From Methylorubrum suomiense (GTDB lineage: Bacteria; Pseudomonadota; Alphaproteobacteria; Rhizobiales; Beijerinckiaceae), in NCBI RefSeq assembly GCF_022179765.1, contig NZ_BPRE01000001.1, positions 496,001 through 560,000 of the forward strand: 64,000 nt of DNA, given 5' to 3'. Below the pieces are notes generated by a model. It was not told the origin of the DNA. It ran no database searches and saw nothing but the letters and a program-made list of their open reading frames with translations. Numbering within the stretch: the stretch's first letter is position 1; the number at the start of each line of letters is the position of its first letter. Both the position numbers and the translations under genes were made by a program. Positions 35,258-43,792 of the stretch are shown here, piece by piece.

Positions 35258-36601
35258 TTACTCGTCCGGACAGGCCTCGCCGATGTGTGCGGAGAGAGCC
35301 TGCACCACCTCGGCCATGAGGGGCCGTGCCCTGATATCCGCCTGAATGCAGGCCCGCTCCAAGTCTCGCAGCTCGGCGAGGGTCGCGGGATCGCTCGTGC
35401 AACAATCGAGCAACTCGCCCAGAAGCAGGCCCCAGGCGCGGGTCTCGATCCTTTGCCAAGCCGCGCCCGCGGGGCCGGGCGGCAACAGGGAGGCGGCACC
35501 GAAATCGCTCAGCACCGCCGTGCCCGCCGTCCCATCCCAGATCGTGTTGTGGGCGTAGAGATCGCCGTGCAGCAGGCCGCGGGCGTGGAGATGGGCCGCC
35601 CCCCGCGCGACCGAGAGGGTGATCCGCAGCGCCGCGGCCAGCGGCAGGCGCAGGGCCGGATCGTAGACGTCGCGGCTGCAGCTCTCGAGGCTCGGCGGAC
35701 CGGCGAGCACCCGCCAATCCGCCGGCAGCAGCGGCATCAGCAGGCCCTGCGCGCCGTCCGGATGATCGACGATCTGCCCGAGCGCTCCGGTCAGGTTCGG
35801 ATGCTGGCCCGCGGCGAGGCAGGCGGCCATCTCGCGCTCGGGCAGCCCGTCGCTGGTCATGGCCCCCTTGAACAGCTTCACCGCGACGGGCCGAGCGGGT
35901 TCCCCCTCCTCCGCCCGCCAGGTCGCCGCCACGATCCGGCCGGAGGCGCCCTCGCCGAGCAGGGCTCCGGGATCCAGCCGCGACCAGGGCACGTCGGGGA
36001 CCCGGGCCTGCACCGTCCCGCCCTCGGCCGGGTTGCCGGCCCAGGCGATCCAGGCGAGCCGCGGCAGATGCGCGAGCCATGCCGGCAGCGTCGCGAAGGC
36101 ATTGGCGGACAGCCGCAGCAATTCGAGGTTTGGCGCGCCCTCGAGCGTGGCCGGCAGCGCGTCGAGCGCGTTGCCGGCCAGCATCAGCTTCTGCAGTTGC
36201 GGCCGCGCGCCGAGCGCGTCGGGCAGATGGGTGATCCGGTTGTCGGTCAGGGTGAGCCAGCGCAGCCGCATCGGCAGGGCCTCGCCCGGCACCTCCCGCA
36301 GCCCGGTGCCACGGAAGCCGATCTGGGCCAGTTCGGGGCAGTCGCCGAGGACGGGCGGCAACCGATCGAAGCGGTTGCCCGAGCAGAACAGCACCTTCAG
36401 CCGACGCAATCGCCCGAACCCGTCGGGGAGAGCCGTCAGCCCGCAGCCGCTGAGATCGAGCCGTTCGAGCGTCTCGGCGAGGCCGAACACCTCGTCGGGA
36501 AAGGCATCGAGCGGCCCCGTCAGCCGCAGCGCGCGGGTGCCGGCGAGATCGCCCCGGCGGAGGGCCAGGAGGGTCGGGTCGATCGGTGCATTCGCGCTCA
36601 T
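35258..36601 (-). CDS. Leucine-rich repeat protein kinase
   Basis: A 447-residue fusion. Residues 20-195 hold about seven leucine-rich repeats of 23 residues (for example LERLDLSGCGLTALPDGFG, LQKLMLAGNALDALPATLE), a solenoid for protein binding. Residues 200-440 are a protein-kinase-like domain: glycine loop LLGEGASGRIV, lysine in PVAVKLFKG, catalytic loop HGDLYAHN (Asp347, Asn352) and SDFGA. No membrane segment or signal peptide, so it is cytoplasmic. It starts on the coaE stop (ATGA), so it is co-translated with coaE. Target unknown. Eukaryotic-type kinases fused to LRRs are uncommon in bacteria but known in some Rhizobiales. Confidence 0.9.
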   Translation of the reverse strand: MSANAPIDPTLLALRRGDLAGTRALRLTGPLDAFPDEVFGLAETLERLDLSGCGLTALPDGFGRLRRLKVLFCSGNRFDRLPPVLGDCPELAQIGFRGTGLREVPGEALPMRLRWLTLTDNRITHLPDALGARPQLQKLMLAGNALDALPATLEGAPNLELLRLSANAFATLPAWLAHLPRLAWIAWAGNPAEGGTVQARVPDVPWSRLDPGALLGEGASGRIVAATWRAEEGEPARPVAVKLFKGAMTSDGLPEREMAACLAAGQHPNLTGALGQIVDHPDGAQGLLMPLLPADWRVLAGPPSLESCSRDVYDPALRLPLAAALRITLSVARGAAHLHARGLLHGDLYAHNTIWDGTAGTAVLSDFGAASLLPPGPAGAAWQRIETRAWGLLLGELLDCCTSDPATLAELRDLERACIQADIRARPLMAEVVQALSAHIGEACPDE

Positions 36602-37245
36602 CGATTCGAGGCCGGGTCGGCACCGCCCAAACGCGCGATCAGCGCCTCGACCTCGGCCTCGGCCGCCGCGAAGCCGCGGCTCGTGTCGATCACGTGATCG
36701 GCCCGTTGCCGCTTCTCGGCATCGGGCATCTGCTTGGCGAGGATCGCGTCGAGGGCGCCTTCCGTCATGCCGGGGCGGGCCAGCACCCGGGCGCGCTGCA
36801 CCTCGGGCGGCGCCGTGACGACGAGGACCGCGTCGCAGCGCGCTTGGCCCCCCGTCTCGAACAGGAGCGGGATGTCGAGGACGACGAGGCGTTCCGCCGC
36901 GTGGCGGTCGAGGAAGGCGCGGGCCTGCGCGCCCACGAGGGGATGGACGATCTGCTCCAGCCGCCGCAGCTTGTCCGGGTCGCCGAGCACGGCCTCGCGC
37001 AGGGCCGGGCGATCGACACCGCCCTCCGCCGTCAGCGTTCCGGGAAAGGCCGCGCCGATCGCCCCCGCGGCCGCGCCGCCCGGCCCGTAGAGGGCGTGGA
37101 CCGCCGCATCCGAATCGTGGACCGGCACACCGCGGGCGGTGAACATCGCGGCGGTGGCCGACTTGCCCATGCCGATCGAGCCGGTGAGGCCGAGAACGAA
37201 CGGCAAGCGCGGCGTCTTGCGCGGTGTCTGCGAGCCGCCGCTCAT
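36598..37245 (-). CDS. coaE: Dephospho-CoA kinase
   Basis: A 215-residue kinase that phosphorylates dephospho-CoA, the last step of coenzyme A synthesis. P-loop LTGSIGMGKSATAAMF (residues 20-34), then DSDAAVH and VLDIPLLFETG. The ATG at 37245 overlaps the aroE stop (ATGA), and its stop overlaps the LRR-kinase start. Confidence 0.95.
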   Translation of the reverse strand: MSGGSQTPRKTPRLPFVLGLTGSIGMGKSATAAMFTARGVPVHDSDAAVHALYGPGGAAAGAIGAAFPGTLTAEGGVDRPALREAVLGDPDKLRRLEQIVHPLVGAQARAFLDRHAAERLVVLDIPLLFETGGQARCDAVLVVTAPPEVQRARVLARPGMTEGALDAILAKQMPDAEKRQRADHVIDTSRGFAAAEAEVEALIARLGGADPASNR

Positions 37246-38078
37246 TTCCCGACGAGGTCCGCGACGATCATCTCGCGCAGGGCCGGGGTGACCTCGGGGC
37301 GCACGCCGAACCATGCGGCAAAGCCCGGCACCGCCTGATGCAGCAGCATGCCGAGCCCATCGACCGCGGCGAGGCCGCGGGCGCGGGCGGCGGCCAGCAG
37401 CGGCGTCTCAAGGGGCACGTAGACGATATCGGCCACCGCGGCCCGAGCCGGCAGGGCGGCGAGATCGAGATCGAGCGGTGGATGCCCGACCATGCCGAGC
37501 GACGTGGCGTTGATGAGAAGCCCCGTTTCTGGGAGCGCCTCGGGCAGGGCGTCCCAGGGCAGCGCCTGCGCCTTCTCCGGATCGAGGGCGGCGAGGGACC
37601 GGGCGTTGTCCGGACTGCGGTTGGCGATCTGGACGCGCATCCCCCGCCCGAGCAGCCCGGCGACGATGCCGCGCGCCGCGCCACCGGCCCCGAGCACCAC
37701 CGCGCGATGCCCGGCCCGCTCTGGCCAGTCCACGCCGAGGCTGTGGTCGAGATGGGCGATGAAGCCGAGGCCGTCGGTGTTGTCGCCGACGACCCGGTCG
37801 CCCTCGACGACGAGCGTGTTCACCGCCCCGACCCGCTCGGCCCGCTCGGTCAGGGAATCGACGAGGCGGAACGCCGTCTCCTTGTGCGGGATCGTGACGT
37901 TGCCGCCGGCGAAGCCGGATCGGGGCAGGGAGCGGATGAAGGCCTCGAGTGCCTCCGGAGGAACGTCGATGCGCTCGTAAGTGCCGTCGATGCCGTGCTC
38001 GGCGAGCCAGTGGCCGTGGATCATCGGCGAGCGGGAATGGGCGATGGGATGCCCGATGACGAAGGCTTTCCGGGTCAT
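37242..38078 (-). CDS. aroE: Shikimate dehydrogenase
   Basis: A 278-residue NADP-dependent dehydrogenase making shikimate for aromatic amino acids. The substrate part has VIGHPIAHSRSPMIHGHWL and NVTIPHKETAF (catalytic Lys), the Rossmann part VVLGAGGAARGIV and INATSLGM, and DGLGMLLHQA near the end. It overlaps the cation-efflux gene before it and coaE after it by four bases. Confidence 0.95.
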   Translation of the reverse strand: MTRKAFVIGHPIAHSRSPMIHGHWLAEHGIDGTYERIDVPPEALEAFIRSLPRSGFAGGNVTIPHKETAFRLVDSLTERAERVGAVNTLVVEGDRVVGDNTDGLGFIAHLDHSLGVDWPERAGHRAVVLGAGGAARGIVAGLLGRGMRVQIANRSPDNARSLAALDPEKAQALPWDALPEALPETGLLINATSLGMVGHPPLDLDLAALPARAAVADIVYVPLETPLLAAARARGLAAVDGLGMLLHQAVPGFAAWFGVRPEVTPALREMIVADLVGK

Positions 38079-39094
38079 GCGGTGCAATCCTGGGCCAGGG
38101 TGCAGGCGGTGCGACCCTCCAGCTCGATCTGGAGGGTGGTGTGGTGGATGCCGAAGCGCGCGCGCAAGGCCTCCGCCGTCTCCTTCAGGAAACGGCCCTC
38201 GGGAATGTCGGCCACGACGAGATGGGCGGTGAGCGCCACCTCGGTGGTGCTCATCGACCAGATATGGAGATCGTGCAGGCCGACCACGCCCGGACGGCCG
38301 GCGAGGCAGGCCCGCACCGCCTGGGGATCGATGCGCGGGGGTACGGCGGCGAGCGCCATGCGCAGACTCTCGATCAGCAGACCCCAGGTCGTGATGATGA
38401 TGAAGGCGGCGATGATCAGGCTCACCACGGGGTCGATCCAGTCGTAGCCGGTGGCGAGGATCGCCAATCCGGCCAGCACCACCCCGAGGGATACGGCAGC
38501 GTCCGCCGCCATGTGCAGATAGGCGCCGCGGATGTTGATGTCGTGCTTGCCGCCGGAGGCGAACAGCCAAGCGGTGAAGCCGTTGATGAGGATTCCGATC
38601 CCGGCCACCACCATCACGGTCGTCCCCGCCACCGGCGCCGGCGCCAGGAACCGCTGGATCGCCTCGGCGATGATGGCACCCGTCGCCACCAGCAGCGTCA
38701 CCGCGTTGAACAGGGCGGCGAGGATCGAGGAGCCGCGCAGGCCGTAGGTGAAGCGGGCGGTGGCCGTTCGCTTCACGAGCACCGAGGCGAGCCACGCGGC
38801 GGCGAGCCCGAGCACGTCGGAGAGGTTGTGGCCGGCATCCGCCACCAGGGCCATGGAGTTCGACAGGAACCCGTAGGCCGCCTCGACCACCACGAAGCCG
38901 ACATTCAGCGCGATGCCCAGGGCGAAGGCCCGGCCGAAATCCTTCGGGGCGTGGACGTGACCATGCGCATGGCCGTGGCCATGGTCGTGATGGTGATCGT
39001 GGGCATCATCGGGCGCGTGCGAATGCCCGTGCGCCTGATCATGCCGGGAATCTTGCCGAGACTCTTGCAAGGGACCTTGCAGGGGATCGCGCAT
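38075..39094 (-). CDS. Cation diffusion facilitator (zinc-type efflux)
   Basis: A 339-residue inner-membrane transporter of the CDF family. The cytosolic N-terminus is His-rich (residues 18-48, several HGH/HDH runs), typical for zinc, cobalt or cadmium carriers such as CzcD. Six membrane helices follow; the metal-site motifs are ALVADAGHNLSDV (helix 2) and YLHMAADAAVS (helix 5). A C-terminal cytoplasmic dimer domain ends it. It lies between maf and aroE and overlaps aroE, so a metal-efflux gene is embedded in the origin block. Confidence 0.92.
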   Translation of the reverse strand: MRDPLQGPLQESRQDSRHDQAHGHSHAPDDAHDHHHDHGHGHAHGHVHAPKDFGRAFALGIALNVGFVVVEAAYGFLSNSMALVADAGHNLSDVLGLAAAWLASVLVKRTATARFTYGLRGSSILAALFNAVTLLVATGAIIAEAIQRFLAPAPVAGTTVMVVAGIGILINGFTAWLFASGGKHDINIRGAYLHMAADAAVSLGVVLAGLAILATGYDWIDPVVSLIIAAFIIITTWGLLIESLRMALAAVPPRIDPQAVRACLAGRPGVVGLHDLHIWSMSTTEVALTAHLVVADIPEGRFLKETAEALRARFGIHHTTLQIELEGRTACTLAQDCTA

Positions 39095-39108
39095 GCCGCC
39101 GCCCGTTC

Positions 39109-39723
39109 TCAGAAGGCCAGCAGGCCCATTGCCCTCAATCGTGCCAGCAGCGGCAGCAGCGGCAGACCGAGGATGGTCTCGTGCGCGCCCTCGACCCGCT
39201 CGAACAGGTGGATGCCGACGCCCTCCAGCTGATAGGCGCCGACCGACGCCGTGACCGCATCGCCGGCGCATCTCAGGTAGGCGTCGATCCCCGCCTCGTC
39301 GAGGGCGCGCATCGTGAGCGATGCCGTCTCGACGAAGCCGTCCTCGGCCTCGCCGCGGATCAGGACCACGGCCGAATGCAGGGCATGGGTCCGGCCCTGG
39401 AGACGGGCGAGATGGGCCGCCGCCGCCGCGCGGTCGGCGGGTTTGTGCAGGATCGCGCCGTCGAGTTCGAGCACCTGATCGGCGCCGACCACGATCCGGC
39501 CGGGACGACGCCCGGCCACGTCCCGTGCCTTGGCGCGGGCGAGATGGAGCGCCAGGGCCGTGGGCGGGAGGCCGCCGGCTTGGCGCTCCGCCGCCCGCTC
39601 GTCGATCGCGGCCGGCACCGCCTCGACGGGCAGAGAGGCCCCCGCCAGGAGATCGCGCCGGGTGCGGCTGCCCGAGGCGAGAACCAGCGGTTCGGCGGGG
39701 CGCCAGGGGGAAGCGAGCGTCAA
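39109..39723 (-). CDS. maf: Maf-family nucleotide pyrophosphatase
   Basis: A 204-residue Maf protein, a house-cleaning nucleoside triphosphate pyrophosphatase. Signatures are LASGSRTRRDLLAGA, AIDER, RIVVGADQVLELDG and GAYQLEGVGIHLFERVEG. In Rhizobiales maf stands beside aroE and coaE; here the efflux gene separates them by a 14-base gap. Confidence 0.92.
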   Translation of the reverse strand: MTLASPWRPAEPLVLASGSRTRRDLLAGASLPVEAVPAAIDERAAERQAGGLPPTALALHLARAKARDVAGRRPGRIVVGADQVLELDGAILHKPADRAAAAAHLARLQGRTHALHSAVVLIRGEAEDGFVETASLTMRALDEAGIDAYLRCAGDAVTASVGAYQLEGVGIHLFERVEGAHETILGLPLLPLLARLRAMGLLAF

Positions 39724-39840
39724 GGCGGGTGGTCTCCGTCAGCGAGGGTCATCGCTTGCCGCGATCGTGCCGTCATGTCCGGTCCGGGCGTCGGCGGCCC
39801 CCGGTCCATCGGGCGGATCGCCCCGCGATCGCCCGATGCC

Positions 39841-40983
39841 TCAGCGCAGGCGATGCGCGTCGATCCAGTCGAAGGCGAAGTCGATATCCTGCGGCTGCAC
39901 CGAGAAGAACCCCTCCCCCGTCCGGGCCGAACCGAACACGTAGCCGCTGGCATGGCCGAGCGCGTGGTCGAGGGAGTTCTGCAGGAAGCCGAGTTCGGTC
40001 CCGTTGTCGCGGAACGACACGATGGTCGCACCGGGGAGGGCGAACAGCGAGCCGTGCAGCCCCGAGCCGTACTCGCCGACGAGGACGTCGGCCGAGCGGA
40101 ACAGGGCGACCTGCTCCGGCACGCTCAGACCTTCGGGCCGCACGATCTCGAAACCGCGCGCCCGCGCGCCCGCCTCCAGCTCCGCCCGCTCCGTCAGGGT
40201 GCGGCGATTGTGCGTGTCGGCATTGTCCGACCGGGAGATCAGGAGCCTGCGCAAAGCGGGCCGTGCCCGGCCGCTCCGGCCGAGGCGCCAGCCCGGGCGG
40301 GATCGGGGCGTGACGCGGTCGAGCAGGAAGCGGGCGGCCTCGCGCATCAGCGGCGAGGCGCGGCCGATGAAGCGCAGGGCCGTCGGCACGAGCAGCCGGC
40401 GGCAGGCGACGCGGTCGCGCTCGCGGTCGTAGGCGACGATCCGGTCCGCGCCGATCCCCAGGAGCCCGAGCCAGGTCCGGGCGAAGGCCGGCGTGTCGGC
40501 CGGCAGCAGGTAGCGCAGCCGCGCGATGTCGTGGCCGGCCCGGTGGAGCAGGAACAGCTTGGGCAGGAAATCCACCAGCCAGTGCCCGTACATGTGATGG
40601 CCGGGGCCCGCGAGCAGCACGACCGGATCCGCCATGCTCACCGGCCGCAGGCCGGACCGGCGCGCCGCGAGCGTCCGGAAGCGGGCCTCGCTGTCGACCG
40701 GGAAGATGTTGAGCTGCCCGCAATACTGGACCGCGCCGTCGAGGAAGAGGACTCCCTCGGCGGCCACCTCGGCATCGGTCACCTCGTACAGGCTGGCGCC
40801 GAGCACCACGGTCTGCCCGAAATAGTCGCGCAGCAGCCCGGCATGGATCGCCCCGATCATCAGGTCCGGCGGCGGCATTCGTGCACGGGAGGACAGGCTG
40901 AGATCCGTGAGCCGGCCGCGTCCGGCCGCGACGGCGTCGCGCAGCTCGCCAGCGGCGAAGCCCGTCTCGTCGGGCATCGGCAT
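39841..40983 (-). CDS. Glycosyltransferase family 61 protein
   Basis: A 380-residue protein of the GT61 (DUF563) family. The core has the GHWLVDFLPKLFLLHRAGHD stretch, LLISRSDNADTHNRR, EIVRPEGLSVPEQVALFRSAD and LVGEYGSGLHGSLFALPGA, the last being the nucleotide-sugar end. No membrane segment. Bacterial members act in capsule or surface polysaccharide synthesis; donor and acceptor are unknown here. Its ATG shares one base with the PPDK-regulator stop (TGATG). It is followed by a 117-base gap before maf. Confidence 0.87.
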   Translation of the reverse strand: MPMPDETGFAAGELRDAVAAGRGRLTDLSLSSRARMPPPDLMIGAIHAGLLRDYFGQTVVLGASLYEVTDAEVAAEGVLFLDGAVQYCGQLNIFPVDSEARFRTLAARRSGLRPVSMADPVVLLAGPGHHMYGHWLVDFLPKLFLLHRAGHDIARLRYLLPADTPAFARTWLGLLGIGADRIVAYDRERDRVACRRLLVPTALRFIGRASPLMREAARFLLDRVTPRSRPGWRLGRSGRARPALRRLLISRSDNADTHNRRTLTERAELEAGARARGFEIVRPEGLSVPEQVALFRSADVLVGEYGSGLHGSLFALPGATIVSFRDNGTELGFLQNSLDHALGHASGYVFGSARTGEGFFSVQPQDIDFAFDWIDAHRLR

Positions 40984-41813
40984 CAGGTGGCGATGAATTT
41001 CAGGCGGTGCTCGCGGTAGAGGTCGAGGATCGCGGCGGCCGTCTCCTCGATGGACCGGCGGGTCACGTCGATCGTCGGCCAGCGATACTTGGCGCAGAGC
41101 CGGCGCGAGGCGGTGATCTCGTCGGCAACCGCCTCGCGATCGACGTAGGAGGAATTGTCGTCCGCCTTCAGGCTGAGCAGGCGGTTCTGCCGGATCTGGA
41201 CGATGCGCTCGGGGCTGGCGATCAGGCCGACGATCAGGGCCTTGCGCACCCGGTCGAAGCTCGGCGGCAGGGGCATCGACGGCACGAGAGGGAGATTGGC
41301 GGTCTTGAGGCCGCGATTGGCGAGGTAGATCGAGGTCGGCGTCTTCGAGGTGCGGCTGACGCCGACCAGGACCACGTCCGCCTCGTCGAGGTCGTCGGGC
41401 AGGTTGCCGTCGTCGTGGGCCAGCGTGAAGTTCATCGCGTCGATGCGCTTGAAGTACTCGGCATTGAGCATGTGCTGGGCGCCGGGCCGCTCGGTCGAGG
41501 TCGCGCCGAGATAGGAGCGCAGGAGCGCGTGCACCGGCTGGAGCACGTTGAGCGTCGGCGAGCCGGTCTCGCGGCAGGCCTCCTCCAGCCGCTCGGTCAA
41601 TTCGTGACCGACCAGCGTATAGAGCACGAGGCCGGGCGCCGCCTTGATCTCGGAGATCACCCGTTCGAGCTGCGGGCTCGAGCGCACCAGGGGATAGACG
41701 TGCTCGATCGCCGAGATGCCCTCGTACTGCACCGCCGCGGCACGCCCGACATTGATCAAGGTCTCGCCGGTGGAATCGGAGACGAGATGGAGGTGGAAGT
41801 AACTGCGGCTCAT
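40983..41813 (-). CDS. Pyruvate, phosphate dikinase regulatory protein (kinase/pyrophosphorylase)
   Basis: A 276-residue DUF299 protein that inactivates and reactivates PPDK by ADP-dependent phosphorylation and phosphate-dependent removal. Start HLHLVSDSTGETLINVGRAA, P-loop VLVGVSRTSKTPTSIYLA and end RRSIEETAAAILDLY are diagnostic. The same family (RP001) is the marker gene next to the origin in Caulobacter and Rickettsia, with hemE on the other side, exactly as here. Confidence 0.95.
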   Translation of the reverse strand: MSRSYFHLHLVSDSTGETLINVGRAAAVQYEGISAIEHVYPLVRSSPQLERVISEIKAAPGLVLYTLVGHELTERLEEACRETGSPTLNVLQPVHALLRSYLGATSTERPGAQHMLNAEYFKRIDAMNFTLAHDDGNLPDDLDEADVVLVGVSRTSKTPTSIYLANRGLKTANLPLVPSMPLPPSFDRVRKALIVGLIASPERIVQIRQNRLLSLKADDNSSYVDREAVADEITASRRLCAKYRWPTIDVTRRSIEETAAAILDLYREHRLKFIAT

Positions 41814-41984
41814 CGCGAGAGGATCGACTTTCGATGACGCATCCGGGGCCGCCCGAAGCGGCCCGCTTTGCGATGCTTAGAGGCGCGCGGGCCCGCAGGG
41901 AAGCCGGACCGTTCCGATGAGCCTCGGTTCTGGGCTTGCGCGAGGATGCGCCGCCTTCATCCGAACCCGGCGATCCACCCCGCC

Positions 41985-42099
41985 CCGTCATCTCAGGGCC
42001 GCGCACCGGAACCCCGGATCCACGACCAGGGGCGAGGCTTCGTGAAGCGGCGCATCACGGGTGGGTTCCGGGTTCGTCTGCGACGCCCCGGAATGACGG
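41985..42099. repeat. Intergenic palindromic repeat (CCGTCAT type)
   Basis: About 115 bases with outer arms starting CCGTCAT (41985) and ending ATGACGG (42099), and inner GGAACCC/GGGTTCC arms. This is a common alphaproteobacterial intergenic palindrome, a different family from the CCTCATCCTGAGG elements. The arms are imperfect. Confidence 0.6.
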
Positions 42100-42209
42100 C
42101 GATGGGGCTGTCGGGATGATCGATGTCACAGAAAACGAGTGTGATTCGAATGGATTACCGAGTCCGAACCACGGGTCTGTCCCCAGCAGCCCCGGCAGGA
42201 GTCGATGGA

Positions 42210-42218
42210 TGGGGATAA
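42210..42218 (-). promoter_or_regulatory. DnaA-box-like site
   Basis: Read leftward it is TTATCCCCA, eight of nine bases of the TTATCCACA consensus. A weaker match (six of nine, ending TCCACA) lies at 42445-42453 on the same strand. Only one good box was found by eye. Confidence 0.55.
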
Positions 42219-42407
42219 GCCGGCTTCGAACCGGGCCGACTCCCGGGCGGGCGGGAACTTGTCGACTCCGCCCTCAACACGGCGTCCGGCACGGCTTGCC
42301 GGAATCGGCCGAATGGGAGAATCCGGGACCGTCGGCCGCAGGCGGCCACACTCGGGCTCACAAGCTCCTGGCAAGCTTGGCCTATCCGGGAGATTAGAGG
42401 CAATCTG

Positions 42408-42422
42408 TTAAGAGCCGATTAA
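42408..42422. promoter_or_regulatory. CtrA-type binding site TTAA-N7-TTAA
   Basis: TTAA (42408-42411), seven bases, TTAA (42419-42422), an exact match to the CtrA consensus; it is part of a 17-base dyad GTTAA-N7-TTAAC. In Caulobacter such sites next to hemE silence the origin. Such a match is rare in DNA this GC-rich. Confidence 0.6.
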
Positions 42423-42480
42423 CGCCGCGGCTGTGGGGAGGGCCTGTGGACGCGCTTGCGGCACCACGATCCAACGTCCA

Positions 42481-42522
42481 AGAGAAAAAACAGAGAGTCT
42501 AGAATCTCTCTTTCTTTAAGAA
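42481..42522. other. AT-rich stretch, candidate DNA-unwinding element
   Basis: 29 of 42 bases are A or T in a genome that is overwhelmingly GC; it includes an imperfect dyad around CTAG (42498-42505). It could serve as the unwinding element of the origin or as the hemE promoter region, 75 bases before the hemE ATG. Confidence 0.45.
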
Positions 42523-42597
42523 GGGCCGGGTTGGGGACGGCGAGGGCCGAGCCCTCTCCGGTTCGCCGACACGGTATCCGAGCGGGCGGGAGACGGC

Positions 42598-43665
42598 ATG
42601 GCGGACGCGACGATGGACAGGCCGGTTCTGCGCGTGCTCTCCGGCGAGGCGATCTCGCCACCGCCCGCCTGGATGATGCGCCAAGCCGGACGCTACCTGC
42701 CGGAATACCGGGCGACCCGGGCCGAGGCCGGTTCCTTCCTCGATCTCTGCTACAATCCAGCTTTCGCCACCGAGGTGACGCTGCAGCCGATCCGCCGCTT
42801 CGGCTTCGAGGCGTCGATCCTGTTCTCCGACATCCTCGTGGTGCCTCACGCGCTCGGCCAGGACGTGCGCTTCGTGGAGGGCGAAGGTCCGCGCCTCGAC
42901 GCCCTCGAAGGCCGGGCCCAGTTCGAGCGCCTGCGCGAGGCCGGCGATCCCGCGATCTTTTCCCACCTCGCGCCGGTTTTCGAGGCGGTGACGCGCATCC
43001 GGGGGGCCCTGCCCCACGAGACGACGCTGCTCGGCTTCTGCGGCGCCCCCTGGACAGTGGCGAGCTACATGATCGGCGGACGCGGCACGCCCGACCTCGC
43101 CCCGGCCCGCGCGCTGGCCGCCGCCGATCCGGCGCTTCTCGACGCGCTTCTCGATCGCTTGGTCACGGTCCAGACCGAGTATCTCGTCCGCCAGTTCCGC
43201 GCCGGCGTGGATGCGGTGCAGATCTTCGAGTCCCATGCCGGCGTTCTGCCCGAGTCGCCCGACGGCGATGCGCTCAAGCGCTTCTCCCTCGGCCCCATCG
43301 CCCGCATGGTCGAAGGCATCCGGGCTCAGGTTCCGCAGGCGAAGATCATCGTGTTCGCCCGCGGCTCGGGCCTCGACGGCCATGCCCGCGTTGTTCCGGA
43401 GACCGGGGCCGACGCGGTCGGCGTCGATTGGGGCGTCGATCTCGCGGCGCTCCGCGCCCGCATTCCGGCCACCACCGTCACCCAGGGCAACCTGCATCCC
43501 GAGACGCTGATCGAGGGGGGCGACAAGCTCGACGCCGCGGTCGACGCGATCCTGGAGGCGACGGCGGGCCTGCCGCACATCTTCAATCTCGGCCACGGCA
43601 TCACCCCGCAGACGCCGGTCGCCCATGTCGAGCGGATGCTGGCGCGCCTGCGCGCGGGCCGCTGA
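42598..43665 (+). CDS. hemE: Uroporphyrinogen decarboxylase
   Basis: A 355-residue enzyme that decarboxylates uroporphyrinogen III to coproporphyrinogen III. Signatures: WMMRQAGRYLPEYR, SILFSDILVVPHALG, GFCGAPWTVASYMIGG, and FNLGHGITPQTPVAHV. It flanks the probable origin on the right. hemJ follows after 127 bases. Confidence 0.97.
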   Translation: MADATMDRPVLRVLSGEAISPPPAWMMRQAGRYLPEYRATRAEAGSFLDLCYNPAFATEVTLQPIRRFGFEASILFSDILVVPHALGQDVRFVEGEGPRLDALEGRAQFERLREAGDPAIFSHLAPVFEAVTRIRGALPHETTLLGFCGAPWTVASYMIGGRGTPDLAPARALAAADPALLDALLDRLVTVQTEYLVRQFRAGVDAVQIFESHAGVLPESPDGDALKRFSLGPIARMVEGIRAQVPQAKIIVFARGSGLDGHARVVPETGADAVGVDWGVDLAALRARIPATTVTQGNLHPETLIEGGDKLDAAVDAILEATAGLPHIFNLGHGITPQTPVAHVERMLARLRAGR

Positions 43666-43717
43666 GTCCGATCGACGCTGCACGGAGAGGCTGGCGGATT
43701 CCCGCCGGCCGCGTTCA

Positions 43718-43735
43718 CCCGATCCGCGGATCGGG
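43718..43735. repeat. 18-bp perfect palindrome upstream of hemJ
   Basis: CCCGATCCG and its exact complement with no spacer, 57 bases before the hemJ start. It could be an operator or just part of a hairpin; nothing else identifies it. Confidence 0.45.
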
Positions 43736-43792
43736 AGCCATGCGGGTCGAGACGAGTTTTTCCGCGTTGCGTAATCAGGAGCACACCGCCCG

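Larger units (their letters stand above)
41814..42597. other. Probable chromosomal replication origin (oriC)
   Basis: A 784-base non-coding gap between the divergently oriented PPDK-regulator and hemE genes, the position of the Caulobacter and several Rhizobiales origins. It holds a near-consensus DnaA box, a full CtrA-type site and a 42-base AT-rich stretch in otherwise GC-rich DNA (all listed). The left part also carries an intergenic palindromic element. No origin has been proven in this strain from the sequence alone. Confidence 0.72.

Noticed and set aside
41868..42411. Short open frames in the hemE-upstream gap
   Set aside because: They are Pro/Arg/Gly-rich, overlap an intergenic palindrome, lack good start signals and do not match known families.
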